Source of the DNA: Hofstenia miamia
Taxonomy: Eukaryota; Xenacoelomorpha; Acoela; Hofsteniidae
Length of the DNA: 64,000 nucleotides
Reading direction: 5' to 3'
NCBI GenBank assembly: GCA_900660155.1
Contig: CABFPE010000222.1
Span: 196,090-260,089, forward strand
Positions 1 through 13,118 of this stretch are shown here, piece by piece. Numbering within the stretch: position 1 is the stretch's first letter; every line of letters starts with the position of its first letter. The position numbers and the translations under genes are program-made. The notes under the pieces were generated by a model. That model ran no database searches, was not told the DNA's origin, and worked only from the letters and a program-made list of their open reading frames with translations.

Positions 1-117
1 TTCAATTGCTTTTAAGGTTTGTCCAGCTTCATTTATAGTTGACAACAAGATAAAATTTCGCACAAAAAGCACGAAGACCAGGCAAAGCACACAAAAAACT
101 TGGAATTGTCGAAACCA

Positions 118-808
118 CAGTCGCTGCTAACTGGACGAATTTTCCGTGGATTTGACAAGAGCTTTGGTGCGGTCCAATATTCCCCTAAAGAAGCTGGAAA
201 GCGAAGAATTCAAGCATTTTCTGCAGAAATGGACAAAACGTGTTATTCCAAGTAGTAACTACCTAAAGGACGAGTATGTGTCAGTTTTCCAGTGCGATTT
301 CAATAATTGGAGATAACAACATCTACCTTATTATTGACTAATGAACTGACATCACAGGAAGATTTCTGCTGACAATTCTTATCGGAGTTTTAGATGGGGT
401 TTGTAGAAAACCATTTCTTATGGATCTCGTGGAGCTTCAAAAAACAAACTCTACAACAGTAAGCCAAGTCATGAATACTTGTCTTTATAGAATATATGGA
501 GAAATCAAGTACGACAGAGTCAAGCTTCTTGTATCGGATGCAACGACATATATCCTGAAAGCGGGGCGAGACTTGAAAAAAAGCATGTTTCCAAATATGT
601 TACATGTCACATGTTTGGCACACGCTCTCCAGCACGTTGCCGAGAAGTTTCGATCTGAATTTCCCAAAAGTGAATCGTTTGTTATGAACATGAAGAAACT
701 GCGTTCTAAGTGCGGTTGCAGAAAGCGTCTATTTCAAGAATTTACTGGAATTAATTTACCCCCTGAGCCGATTTTGACACGATGGGCCTCTTGGTTACGA
801 ACCTGTTT
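118..808 (+). mobile_element. hAT-superfamily transposase remnant (CGGBP1/DUF659-like)
   Basis: The reading frame open from 420 encodes a stretch typical of hAT-type transposases of the group related to CGGBP1: a D/A-rich catalytic-core segment (LLVSDATTYILKAGRDLKK), then MLHVTCLAHALQHVAEKF and PPEPILTRWASWL. In the same frame upstream, 310-420 reads as IGDNNIYLIID, then TDITGRFLLTILIGVLDG, interrupted by TAA and TGA at 339-344. A further frame at about 130-310 gives the N-terminal part (DLTRALVRSNIPLKKLESEE). The copy is therefore dead: one frame change near 300 and two adjacent stops. Its 3' half is lost in the N gap that begins at 809. No terminal repeat or target duplication can be seen because the window starts inside the element. 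Family assignment is by memory of conserved blocks, not by search. Confidence 0.75.
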
Positions 809-1808
809 NNNNNNNNNNNNNNNNNNNNNNNNNNNNNNNNNNNNNNNNNNNNNNNNNNNNNNNNNNNNNNNNNNNNNNNNNNNNNNNNNNNNNNNNNNNN
901 NNNNNNNNNNNNNNNNNNNNNNNNNNNNNNNNNNNNNNNNNNNNNNNNNNNNNNNNNNNNNNNNNNNNNNNNNNNNNNNNNNNNNNNNNNNNNNNNNNNN
1001 NNNNNNNNNNNNNNNNNNNNNNNNNNNNNNNNNNNNNNNNNNNNNNNNNNNNNNNNNNNNNNNNNNNNNNNNNNNNNNNNNNNNNNNNNNNNNNNNNNNN
1101 NNNNNNNNNNNNNNNNNNNNNNNNNNNNNNNNNNNNNNNNNNNNNNNNNNNNNNNNNNNNNNNNNNNNNNNNNNNNNNNNNNNNNNNNNNNNNNNNNNNN
1201 NNNNNNNNNNNNNNNNNNNNNNNNNNNNNNNNNNNNNNNNNNNNNNNNNNNNNNNNNNNNNNNNNNNNNNNNNNNNNNNNNNNNNNNNNNNNNNNNNNNN
1301 NNNNNNNNNNNNNNNNNNNNNNNNNNNNNNNNNNNNNNNNNNNNNNNNNNNNNNNNNNNNNNNNNNNNNNNNNNNNNNNNNNNNNNNNNNNNNNNNNNNN
1401 NNNNNNNNNNNNNNNNNNNNNNNNNNNNNNNNNNNNNNNNNNNNNNNNNNNNNNNNNNNNNNNNNNNNNNNNNNNNNNNNNNNNNNNNNNNNNNNNNNNN
1501 NNNNNNNNNNNNNNNNNNNNNNNNNNNNNNNNNNNNNNNNNNNNNNNNNNNNNNNNNNNNNNNNNNNNNNNNNNNNNNNNNNNNNNNNNNNNNNNNNNNN
1601 NNNNNNNNNNNNNNNNNNNNNNNNNNNNNNNNNNNNNNNNNNNNNNNNNNNNNNNNNNNNNNNNNNNNNNNNNNNNNNNNNNNNNNNNNNNNNNNNNNNN
1701 NNNNNNNNNNNNNNNNNNNNNNNNNNNNNNNNNNNNNNNNNNNNNNNNNNNNNNNNNNNNNNNNNNNNNNNNNNNNNNNNNNNNNNNNNNNNNNNNNNNN
1801 NNNNNNNN
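809..1808. other. assembly gap (1000 N)
   Basis: There are exactly 1000 N, the conventional size for a scaffold gap of unknown length. A (TA)n run follows at once, so the gap probably reflects microsatellite or transposon sequence that could not be assembled. Any open frame drawn through it is meaningless. Confidence 0.99.
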
Positions 1809-1827
1809 TATATATATATATATATAT
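1809..1827. repeat. (TA)n microsatellite at gap edge
   Basis: Pure TA dinucleotide run. Similar runs lie at 1978-1998, 4757-4806 (mixed CA/TA), 6158-6176, 57537-57570, 57759-57788 and 59521-59546. They are simple repeats with no coding content. Confidence 0.95.
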
Positions 1828-2161
1828 GAGCAACGATCAATGGAATGAATGTATATGTATTAGGGGGCTGTACGGGCGGGTGACAGTATAATTATTACGG
1901 GTACGGGCAAAGAAAAACTGGATCATGTTCACAAGTCGAATGCCGCACCACCTCATGTATACAGATTCTTAAGTGCTATATATATATATATATATATAAG
2001 TAATCAACACTGAATTAAACAAATATTTGACTAATAAGCAAAATAATGCAAAACCGCAATTTTGACTATAGTCAAAAGACTAATCGTGTGGCACCCCCTT
2101 CAAGATAACTTAGGCTAATCTTTAATCCATATTAAAGTTTTAATCATGTTGAGATTTGGCA

Positions 2162-2299
2162 ATGGTGGATAATAACAGTGATGAGCAGTGGGAACGATTC
2201 AAGTATGTTAATCCACACCCAACCCGAACCGCCAGACTGACAACTTGGTTGAATTTTTTAAGGTATCTTGGCATTGATCCGAAAATAGTGACTTTTTAG
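2162..2299 (+). CDS. possible small exon or ORF, 45 codons, unknown
   Basis: An ATG-started frame of 45 codons (begins MVDNNSDEQWERFKYV, continues NPHPTRTARLTTWLNFL) has mixed, protein-like composition unusual for this AT-rich background. A GTATCT donor-like site lies inside it after codon 34, so it could be a first exon or simply chance. No partner exon was found. The next 150 bp island (2470-2620) is also relatively GC-rich and open in several frames but shows no recognisable domain. Treat as a weak candidate. Confidence 0.2.
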   Translation: MVDNNSDEQWERFKYVNPHPTRTARLTTWLNFLRYLGIDPKIVTF

Positions 2300-4776
2300 C
2301 AACCTCAAGTCATAGAATCACCTAATGACATATGACCTCAAGTAATATTCCTCACAAAAGTTAATAAAAACCGGCATTTTAGATACCTTTTGTATATTCT
2401 TAAAAATCACATAAAAGAAATTCATAGCAGACAGTGTGATTTTCTACCAAAATGTATTTTTGTAGCTAGGTTAGTCTACAACGTCCATTGCTCACGTTAA
2501 TGATCTTGCGATCCACCCTACACTGAACGGCATCATCCCGGGCGTCAATCAACCTTGCCCAAGAAAATTCGGCTATGAGTGCAGAGGTGGCCTTACATTT
2601 GCACATTTCATCTGAAATATACTGAGGGTTTAGGGAGTTTTAGGGATTTTCAAAAAAATAGTTACCATTTAGTGATTTTTAGTACTAAATAGGGACCAAG
2701 TCGTAAGTCTGCGAACCGCAGACAATTGATCCGATCCATAGTATGTTGATTCATTACCCGACTCATGGGTCAGACCATCAGCTTATGACTGCAGTTATAT
2801 TTGTTTAACAAAACTGGCAGGAAACGATGCATTAATCGTAATGAGAAAAAGATAAATATAAAAATGTGGTGTAAATTATGCTAACATTAACTTAATAGTA
2901 GGTTTTATATAGTATAGTATATTGTATATTGAATGAAGATGCATGGTTAGTTTTCCCTATTTTATGGAAATCTTTTAAACAATGAATTTCTCTAACCCGG
3001 CAATTTTCAAAGATTTTACCTATGAGGGCCAGCCGGCCGGGTTGAACTGTTCGCCACCATAGTGGAGAACAAAATATCTATTGGATATTTCAACAGCAAA
3101 GACAATGAGCTCCCTTTTCAACTCTACACAGAGAATGTTAGAAATGGAGAAAAATATATTTAAATATTGCATTTCACGGTCACGTAAGAAAAGAAAGGTA
3201 TAATTTTATGGTTTTATGGTTTTAATATATACGCGGCTGAACAAGTGGATAATTGACTACACTGTGGCATAAAATAACGGCGATAGCATACTATTTATAT
3301 TTCCCCAGATACTATGCCTCATGCAAGACTCCAACTGTTAAACACAACCGATTAATTTATATTAACACAGCGAAGTCTCGTACAAAGTTTTCTTAACAGA
3401 CGCAGCACTATCATACGATATGTAAGCAAAGCATGTACGCTGAAAACAAATATGATATAGAAATTCTAATCCAGCATTCGATTCAATTAACAGCGTGATG
3501 GAAATACCAACTATAACAGATCTAGAGGAAAAGCATGATGACCTATTGTAGAACATAAATAGAATACACCTAGATTTTTTTATAAGCAACGTTTATAAGC
3601 AATCTTAGGTTAGAAAAAGTAGTATTGAATGAACTTAAATGACGGTCTGAACCCCCCTTCTAAATAGGCGCCTAAATACGACACTCATTAGTTCAGTTTT
3701 TCTATTCTTCAAATGGATTTGTGTAAAGCATATATTATACAATTATAGACAAGAACAACGAGTAACATTTTTTAGCAAGTTACGCGAAATGTGTCCTACG
3801 AGAATGCAATAATTTCCATGGAACAAACATTTTCTTCAAAAAAATTTAAATGAGAATTAACATTTAACACGTCTCGTAAGAAGACTTTCCACAGACCAAA
3901 ATTTTGTGTACACAAATGTTTCAGTTGGATTGATGCACTCGTACCCTAAACCTTTCACCATACTTCCTCAAACTTTGAAAAAAACAAAATAAAATATTCA
4001 CAGTCATGAAGTATGAAAACATATGTAGTTGGCTAGGATTAATTTAAAAAATACAATTAAGAGCTAAAATTCTCTTTCCATGTGTATTATAGCATTTATC
4101 TAGTTATTTAATGAAAAGAATATGACTAAAATATGAGTTAATATGTTTATAACTGAAATGTATAAAATAGTTGGCTGATGAAATGTATCCCTTCAAAATA
4201 AACTCTATAAATAAATATTTATACGAGCTATTGTAATGAAATAAATAACTAGAAATTGTATTAAACGAATATTTGTACGGACTACATAGAAAGTGAACGT
4301 GGGCAGAAATGTCTATCGTAGACGCAATTTTTAATTTTCTAAATTAACTATAGTCAATTATTTATTTAAAAACCATTAAGCGTTAATAAGAAAAATATTT
4401 ATAGAAGTTTGCACTGAGAATCCACTCAGTCAATAACTTTGGCCGTGCAAATAAAACGTGAACATAACTGCAAGTGAACTGGCCTGCAAACACAGCTGCT
4501 CACAGACTCAATAGTAAACAAACCGCGTTCAAAGCACACTGTCAAAAACGAAATCCACTCTCGTACAATTTTAATGCACCTTAACAAATGGATTAGCATT
4601 CTTCACAAAGTAAATAAAGAAAACAACTCAACAAATATGAAAAAAATGGATAAAAATTTCATGGAATTTTCCATTTTTTTAAACTAAAAAATAGAAAATA
4701 CAACACTAGTGCTTAATTATTCAATTCCATGCAAATAGGCTTTATATTTATTATATACACACATATACATACATAC

Positions 4777-4807
<31 letters not shown>

Positions 4808-7090
4808 GCTCAAAAATTCTTTTTGCACACGAATTCGTAAACCTTCCTCTATGTTCTAAACTAAGATCGAAGCAAAATAATGTTTGGTTATATATTTCTT
4901 GTGATCTTAGCTTTCACTGTGATCCTGGACATAAATATTTTGCATAGATCTTGGACCTAGGCAATACACCTGGGAACATACCTTCAAAACATTCACAAAT
5001 TCAAAATCTCTAGAGTAATTATTTTTGAAATTTTCAACATCCAAAAACACGTATTTTGAGAAAATCGCATTTTTACAATGTTATGATTTATGCGATAAAC
5101 TTACAATTTGGTTTTTATGGTAGCCAATGGATGTCTCTATGTTAAACTATTCAATTAAGTTGTTTTATTGTCTCCATTTGAGGGGTAATGAGCAAAAAAA
5201 CAAAGGCTGCCTTTGTTGCTAGGGCTTGTTATTAACCAAAACTTGCTGACTTTGAATTACAAAACTCACTTTCTTCAGCAAATGTGATATTTTTGGTTAT
5301 TGCCTGAATTTCAATATTTTTTCAACATTTGGATGATTTAGATTAGAGGGGAATTAGAACGAACCAAATAATTACTTAGCACAAGAATGATATAACTAAA
5401 AGTGCGCGATATTTGAATTCTAAAAACGAAGAGATCATCAATTAACTTAAGAGGCAAAAAAATTGGATACGATTATCAATCTTATAAATTTCTCATTTAT
5501 TAAATAACTTAAAGTTAAATATTATAAGACACAATCTAACACTTGGACTTAGGAAATATACCGTTTTAGCGGTAAAAATATCGATTTTTTGAGAAGATAA
5601 AGCAGAATTTCATGTTCGTTAATGTTATCAGTTATCACAAGAAAACAACCTAACGAGAAAGACAAAAAATAACAATGTATATGCAATTCTGTTAGTCGCA
5701 TATGTTAGTTTTTGCCCACACATAAACGTAAAATGTGAGCCTCTTGGTTTATAACTGTACATAATATTTAGGAGAAAATTAAGAAATTGTTTTTGAATGT
5801 ATAGTTAATTGATTTTTAAAATTGAATTGTCATGAGGGATAAAAATAGACAAAAGTTATACTCAATGGAACCGGAGATTGAAATGAGGTAACTTCCCTAA
5901 GGCAACTTTCAAAATCAAACGCCACAAGCATTCTTGTCATGCCATGTCACTTTCCACTGCAAGATAATTAGAATTTAACCAATCATGCTTAACATTGGAG
6001 TTCAGTATATAAAAAAATTATAGGCCTCATTAGTTAGAAACATTCAACTCAGTTACTTCTAATTAAATTTTCAATTTTCATAAAATTAGATAACCTGATT
6101 TTGAGATGAAATACATTATTTCATAAAATGTTGACAGTACTAACGAAAAGAAGCCCATATATATATATATATATATTTGGAGCGAAAGTAGAAAAATGGT
6201 TTTTATAAGAAAAATCAAAATGCAATACATGACCAATATAAACAATGAAAATCGAACTTGATATGTTTGATGTCTTTTATAATGAAAAGCAGTTAGGAAA
6301 AGTTCACAATTAAATAATTAACTTTATTAATTGGAAATGTAAAATATATTTATAACAAAGCAAATTAATTTAAAAAGAGAAATTGCCATTTACTTTAAAT
6401 TATAATTCAAATTTTAAATGAATGTTAATAACTTTTAAATCATCCTCACTTTAGACATTTTCACTCATAATGAAGGAATCACACTATAGTAACCGAACAC
6501 AGAAAAAATGAAACTAGAATGAATTGGAAGAGGTGACAAATGGGAAGAAATCACAAAATGAAATCATATAATGGTGTGTCATTCTATAGTGTTTTTGAAA
6601 ACTTAAATGACTCGATGTAATAGTTTTACATGCGAACGTGTTGTTAAGATAAAAATGGATGTTGATTAATTACGATCGCCAAATTAAAAAAGTACGATTT
6701 TGAATTTTATTAATTAGTAGCTCTGTAAACAAAACTGACAGTTGAAGGTATGTTGTTAAAATCTAGATAAAACTTGTAAGGCGTAGTTTTCGAAATGTTT
6801 TGAAAATATCTTCATTTAGAGTTCATTAACTATACATACTATTAAACCGAAATCAAGGTTAATGATAAAACAGGATGTAATTAATGTTGTGAAACATTGA
6901 AATTTCTGATTTATCCATATTAACACTAAAAGTGAGATAAAAAGCTTCATGCAAAAATACTTTCAACGCATCACAATATTGAATTCACTTCTAAACAGTG
7001 CAGCAAAATAAAAAAATTTCTGTTAGCACACGCTAAAATATTTCAATTTTCAAAAGAAACGGTTTTTTATAATTTGGAAAAACATAATAC
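2300..7090. other. AT-rich noncoding stretch
   Basis: No supported gene, RNA or transposon structure was found. It holds low-complexity AT-rich sequence and a CA/TA microsatellite at 4757-4806. The short frames present (3362-3589 minus, 4729-4947 plus) look like chance openings or run through the microsatellite. Confidence 0.6.
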
Positions 7091-7241
7091 CCGGAAAAGG
7101 CGCAGGTTGGAAGTCATCGGATCCTGATCGTGGGATTGGATTAATAACTGTTTCTTCATCGTCTATATCAGCAACACAGCTCATACTGGAGCGCAGATCT
7201 TTCCTAAATACGCGCATTGATTCACTAAATTTCATGGGAGT
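7091..7241 (-). CDS. candidate internal exon of an unidentified minus-strand gene
   Basis: On the minus strand a TTATCTAG acceptor precedes 151 nt that stay open only in phase 0, reading TPMKFSESMRVFRKDLRSS, then MSCVADIDDEETVINPIPRS and GSDDFQPAPFPG, followed by a GTATTATG donor. Composition is clearly richer in G+C than the flanks and the peptide is acidic and serine-rich, like a linker or cytoplasmic tail. No domain is recognised. It could be a downstream exon of the gene whose start is proposed near 17969, about 10 kb away, but nothing in the sequence proves the link. Confidence 0.4.
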
Positions 7242-10200
7242 CTAGATAATTACAAAATTAATTTCATTTCTAGAACATTACAAAATATTAACAAAACAAA
7301 CAGGTAATACAAGGCGTTTTGCAACATAATATAGCTAAATTTTAAACCGTGATATTTCGAAGCACGGATTAAAAAATATTTAAGAGAACTGAAATCATTT
7401 TACAATAATCGCTCAAAAAATAAAAATTTAAGTAGAGAGGAAGGATCATAATAGAAAATATCTAAATATAAGAAACGTATTTATGCACATCTTAGTATCT
7501 ATGATAAAAGTAAATACTAATCTTTGAAATCTTTGCAAGACGTATAACATATAGGTTATGAACATTTGCTGCGCTCTAGAATTGTACTTATTATACCTAA
7601 ACCTAAACTAAAATAAATCGACAATCCGGGAATTGATAAATAACTTAAAGTTAAGAAATGCTACATTTACGTATTCTAACACATTCGCAGTGCAATTAAA
7701 ATAAAAACTTCTGTGTAAAGAATCGGTTGTAATGGTTTGGTAAAATTAAGGGTCGCCAAATGTCGCCTTAATCGGACTCACTGAAATGATTCAAAAATAA
7801 AGCGTTGAGTAAAAAATTTAAAACAAAATATTCAGACACGATATTGATTTAAAGCATTGCAAATTATTTCAAAATAGTAAAAAATTTAATTGCATGAAAT
7901 TAAAGGAAACGTCAGGACAGTCATTGAAATTTACTTCCCTTTAGTTTTAAATTCATCCTTTAAACTATCCTTCTTAATGAACCGGAAAACTTGATTTGGG
8001 AAAAGATATGAATAAAATGGAAATGAATCGAAAGCATACACTGACTTGATATGCATGATCAATAATTTCACATTTTCAAAAGCAATGCGTATTTATGGCA
8101 AATTTTAGAAAATAATGGAAGTACGATTTGGGGGTACTTTTCTTACCCCGAGCTCTTAATTCTTCAGCAGCTTTGAAAGATTTATATGAAACTTGTTGAT
8201 ATTGATTGACTTTTCATGAAAATCATTGAAGTACTATATTTCAAAGTTTCAACATAATTTGAGCACAACACCCTGAAATATTGTTGTATACTACGTAAAG
8301 ACGGCTTGGGGTACTTTTTGGTTACCCAGACATTCTGACTAAATAGATTGACTCTGGTATCTTGAAAAACGGAGTGTGCTACACAATATTTTATTAGTTA
8401 CATTATATAAACAGATAGCTTTTTCTAGGAACATATTCTAGAATGAATGACTTCACGGCCTTCTCTATAATAGGCCTTGTTAATCGACAATTATCAACAA
8501 AATTGAAACCTTTTTGAAGACAGATACAAAGTCTAATGATAGAGACCTTGCCAATAGTAATGCTAATCATGTAATAGCTAAACCCACATTTCATCTAATG
8601 ATGCTCCAAAATGAATAAAATATTGGAGCATTTTGGCAAAAAAAACGGTTTGCAAAAGTTGTTGCAACAATAATACAATAATTTGAGAAGGAAGTAGCTT
8701 TTTTGAATTTTATAAGAGCATATTTGGTGTTAAAAAATGGATATTTGCAATTATTGATAGGATGTGGTTTGGATCGCTATTCATTTCAATCGCTAGAGCC
8801 GTCAAAATCGTGCTCAAATAACTAGATACGATTAATATAATGAGGTAAGGATTAAAACACAATAATTGATAGGTAATCATTAAATTTTACATTCCGCTGT
8901 ACAGTGTACATTGGGGGAAATTATTTGTATAGAGAGTAGATGAAAATTTTCTATATATTCTTAAGGCTATTGTCGCCTAGCACACTCATTTGTATAAAAC
9001 ATTATGTAGGAGGTTGCGAAAAATAAATTAAAAAGAATGATTTCATTCCTTCCTGCCATCTAAGAACGGCCAGAGTTTGTCATCATTATCAGAACCATAA
9101 CATATGAAAAAACAAGCAATACTTTTACATTTACAATGAGTACCCAAACGATTTTTTAAGCATGTTAGGATCTTAAAGTGATTTTATGACTTTTACATGG
9201 AGGTGTATGGTTCTTATGATTATATTCCAAGAGGATTAGTTAAAGGATAAATCTGGCGTAGCATTCTTTTGTAATTTAAACTACTTAGAAAATTCTGAAA
9301 TTTTCTGTGCGCAAGCTGTAAGAGACTAGCTGTTTTTGGATTGACCCAAGCCCACTTGACTTAATTTTTTAACCGATCAAAACCTTTTAGCAAACAGAAA
9401 TTACATGGAAAAACAACAAAATCCATATTAATTACGAGCTTGGAATAGTTTATTGAACACAAGCCGCAAAACAAACTCATAATATAAATCGAAATTATTT
9501 AAAATATATTCTTTTGCAATGTTAGGCAAAAGTTGTGGACTTCACTTCAACCAGAAGTTCATTAATTTCTGGCCAGATACCCTCTCCACAGCCCACATTA
9601 ATTTCTTTTCGTTTCGGCCCAACTCATGGCCCACTTTTGCCCGGTAGGCCCGCAACATACGCAGTACAACTAGGCCTGATTCCACCCTTGCTCATTCCTA
9701 CGAAATATTGCGTAGGACGTAAGCGAGTCTTTTATGATGACGAAGTATTGCTGGACAAGGTCGGCCCTCAAAAGAACATAGGAAAGCTTAATATCAGATT
9801 ATGCTTCATTGAACAAAGTTAAGAAACTGTTTTGTGTAACCCGCATCTTTGTAAAACTTGTGCAAGCAATAAACTATTTGTATTAAATAGTATCTGTGGG
9901 ATACAAAACGTAAACCGTTTCAAAACAAGGGATCATCACACTCTACCATCAAAAACAACATTATTGAAATTTATTTAATATATTGGTAATAGATGGAGAT
10001 TTAAAATTGAAAAGGTCAAACTGAATTCATCAATACACACAGTGAATCGCTTAAAACTTATTAAATCTTTATGCATTAAGATTCATTGATGCATGTGTTC
10101 TACGTTTCATCCAATGTCATGCTGCCCCGGACTTAGATTTTCATAAAAATGCTGCAGAAGTAAATCTGTTACGGGAGTATTTCACAAACTACCATACATC

Positions 10201-13080
10201 GAAAATAGAGTTTTTCCCTACTGCTTAGCCTTGTATTGCAGAACGAAAATAGTGTAAATAGCAAAAACTCAAAATATGACTTTGATTAAGTCATGGCCTT
10301 GTGTGCCAATGTACAGGAATATTCGCATGATTTGAATATTCCACCTAAACTACAGGCTTGTCATGTATACGAAATAAATCATTTAGTACATAAATAATTG
10401 CAACCAGTATTTGAAGCTTTCAAAATTGAAAACAATTGTTTAAAATTCTAGCAAATGAAACAACTGCAATGTTTTAATTGCACAAGTGGTTGAATTACAA
10501 TGTAACCGTGAGATCAGTGTAAATAATACAAACGATACGATTATCATCGCTGCCAATAAAGTTGTCACTGGAGAATATAGTTTAATACTATAAACATAGT
10601 GCTAATCTAAATTTAGCCATGGTGACCTAAATCGTAAGCCTATAGAGATCATTAAAATGTCCTCCATCAATGGATACTTTCTACTAATATTGCGGGTATT
10701 TGATATATGACGAACTATCATTAGATGTTCTATTTGGTTTACAACATTTTGAGAAAGCATTAAAAAAAGTCAGTGCACATGCTCATAATACTTAAAATCG
10801 GAGAGAAAGGGGTGACATGAACGTAACATCACCAGTTGTAACACTTGGGATGATCTATTCTTAATCCCCCAATATCTCCTTACCGAAATAAAAATTTTAC
10901 TACGACATCCCTCAATATTTTTGACATATCTCAGCCTCTGTCAGGGTGCTGTTGAGGCTTTGTATTTGCTTGTTAACTCAGGAACTTACAAAGCGATTGT
11001 TGTTGTAAAGAAAACTGACAACATAAGTTTTAATATTGAGAAAAATTAAGCAAAACCGCATAAAATGCATTACGTAAAGGACACTGCTAACTTTTGGCAG
11101 GTTAATTAAATTGGAAATACTCCTTCATCGTGAGTGTTCTGGAAAACAAAAGAGAAATTGATAATAATTGACGTTTAAAGGTTAAACAGTCCAACTCAAG
11201 AATAGATTTAAATATTTCATGCATTCTAACTAACGAGAGAATTAATGGTTATCATTATTTATATAAAATACGCACTTAACTAAAAATGTGTGCCCTTTGT
11301 ACGGACAAAAATAAGTACTTGGCAAAAATGTTAAGATAAACGAGTTATCTTTTAATTAAGAATAATTTTGCAAATTTTTCTATCAACTTGAAAACCTGTG
11401 GATAAAAATTTATTAAAATATAAACAAAAACTACATGTAAAATTTAGTTTGTTTGCACATTTTTCCTTCTTCAATTACTCATACAAAATAATTACAAAAA
11501 ATATCATTGTAACTACAAAGAGTAAATTTTGAGTCATTTCAAAATTAAATGTAAGAATAATTAGTAAATTACATTTTCATATAAAGTTCTGCATCATTTC
11601 GTAGTACTTGCGCCATTGAATATAAAAATCGACTGCTGGAACACAATATAATTTAACAGGATCTAAGTTAAGAATTTTGATAATACAATAAACAGAAAGA
11701 GTCAACAATTGCAAAAGTAATAGATGAATTCCATAAATCAGAGGTATTGTTAGACGACCTTGTTTTATCTATAAATATTTATTCAAACTTTGAAAGCCTA
11801 TAGAGCAAGTAAAGCTATGTATATTTAAATTGTGCTTTGTGATGAAACTAGGCTTATGTACTATAAGCATAAACAAGCAATTTTTAATTAAATCGTCAAT
11901 ATGATCTAAAACATTGAAAGCCCAATTTCCAATTGATCAAACTAACACTTGTTGAATAAACCGCTTTGAGGAGAGTGGTTAAGAATTACAGAAAAAATGT
12001 GTAAAGAATTATTATGGTGAAATGTACACAGGCAGTGTTTGCGTGACAAATAACTTCTTGGTAGAGTGGAAATGGAATTGGGACAGAGAAAGAGCGAAAG
12101 GAATTCCGATAACAATCAATGTTGATATTAAATAACAAATAAATTCACTATAATTCGTTTACTGCCTTAAATGATAAATTGCTTAAAGAGTTAAAAATCA
12201 ACTCGGCCAAACCTACTTTTAATCAACCGGGTAGCTTGTAGCAACAACTGTGGCTGCAATTGAAAAATTAAATTCATGTTAAAAAATAAAGGCATTATAT
12301 TACAAAATTATAAACTAAATGTATGGCAAAATGCGGATAAATAATGAATATGTTCCCTTACATCCTAGACAATAAGTCAAAAACTTCTAAAAATAATCCT
12401 ACAAATATCTTAAAAATCCCGTTAGCATGGATATTTTCCTTAACAGTATTAAATTTTTTTATGTAAATTGAAACTGGTCAAATAAATAGATTTTTTGCCA
12501 GATCATTTTAGGTTTGTGGTTTCTTTCACAATGATAATAATTTAACTTAATCCGAATCTTATGTAAAACTTCATTGGAGCATAAGAAATTAGGCCTTGTG
12601 ATTCCTGTAAAAAATACAATGAGCGAATTTCAGAAGAAACATTAACAGCACCACTAATGAAAATATCATAAAAGCACAACGCAGGGCTCCGATGTACGTT
12701 GCATTTAAAAAATATAGTCATTACGATTATGAAATGCTTATTAGGTGTTACACTAGGTATCGTAAAATGGTGTAACTTCGCCATAGTTTTCAACATTTTT
12801 TGTCGCTTTGCTTTAAAGAAATATGATCAACTATTTACTTCAGTAGTGATAATATATATTATGGATGTCTACTATAACATACGATGCATAAATCAATTAA
12901 ACTATCCGAACTCGTCTTTCTGTGGTTTGAAATTCTCTTTCTCACAATTCTATTACGGGGTGACTTTGTCACCGTACCTAATTCAATAAGTAAACTTAAA
13001 TGATGCACTAATGATGCAAACTTCGGAAGGAATTTCAACATCTAAGCAGATGCTATGGTCGATAGGATGATATCGGAACC
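7242..13080. other. mostly noncoding AT-rich interval
   Basis: No firm gene. Two spots stand out. One is a GC-richer island at 9535-9822, open for 95 codons on the plus strand and rich in proline and glycine, without a recognisable domain. The other is a minus-strand frame at about 12580-12710 that would encode an N-glycosylation sequon followed by a single hydrophobic segment (IFSLVVLLMFLL) and a basic tail. The latter lacks a convincing splice acceptor. The rest is low-complexity. Confidence 0.5.
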
Positions 13081-13118
13081 AATCAGAATCGATTACGTTA
13101 CAACAGACTACTAGGTCA

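Noticed and set aside
420-1891. Long open frames running through the N gap at 809-1808, on both strands
   Set aside because: The codons are N; only 420-808 contains real sequence.
9535-9822. 95-codon plus-strand frame rich in Pro and Gly
   Set aside because: No domain, no splice context that could be confirmed, and the opposite strand is also largely open; kept only as a GC-rich island.
12542-12796. Minus-strand frame or frames with a membrane-span-like segment
   Set aside because: No acceptable acceptor upstream, and hydrophobic runs arise easily in AT-rich DNA.
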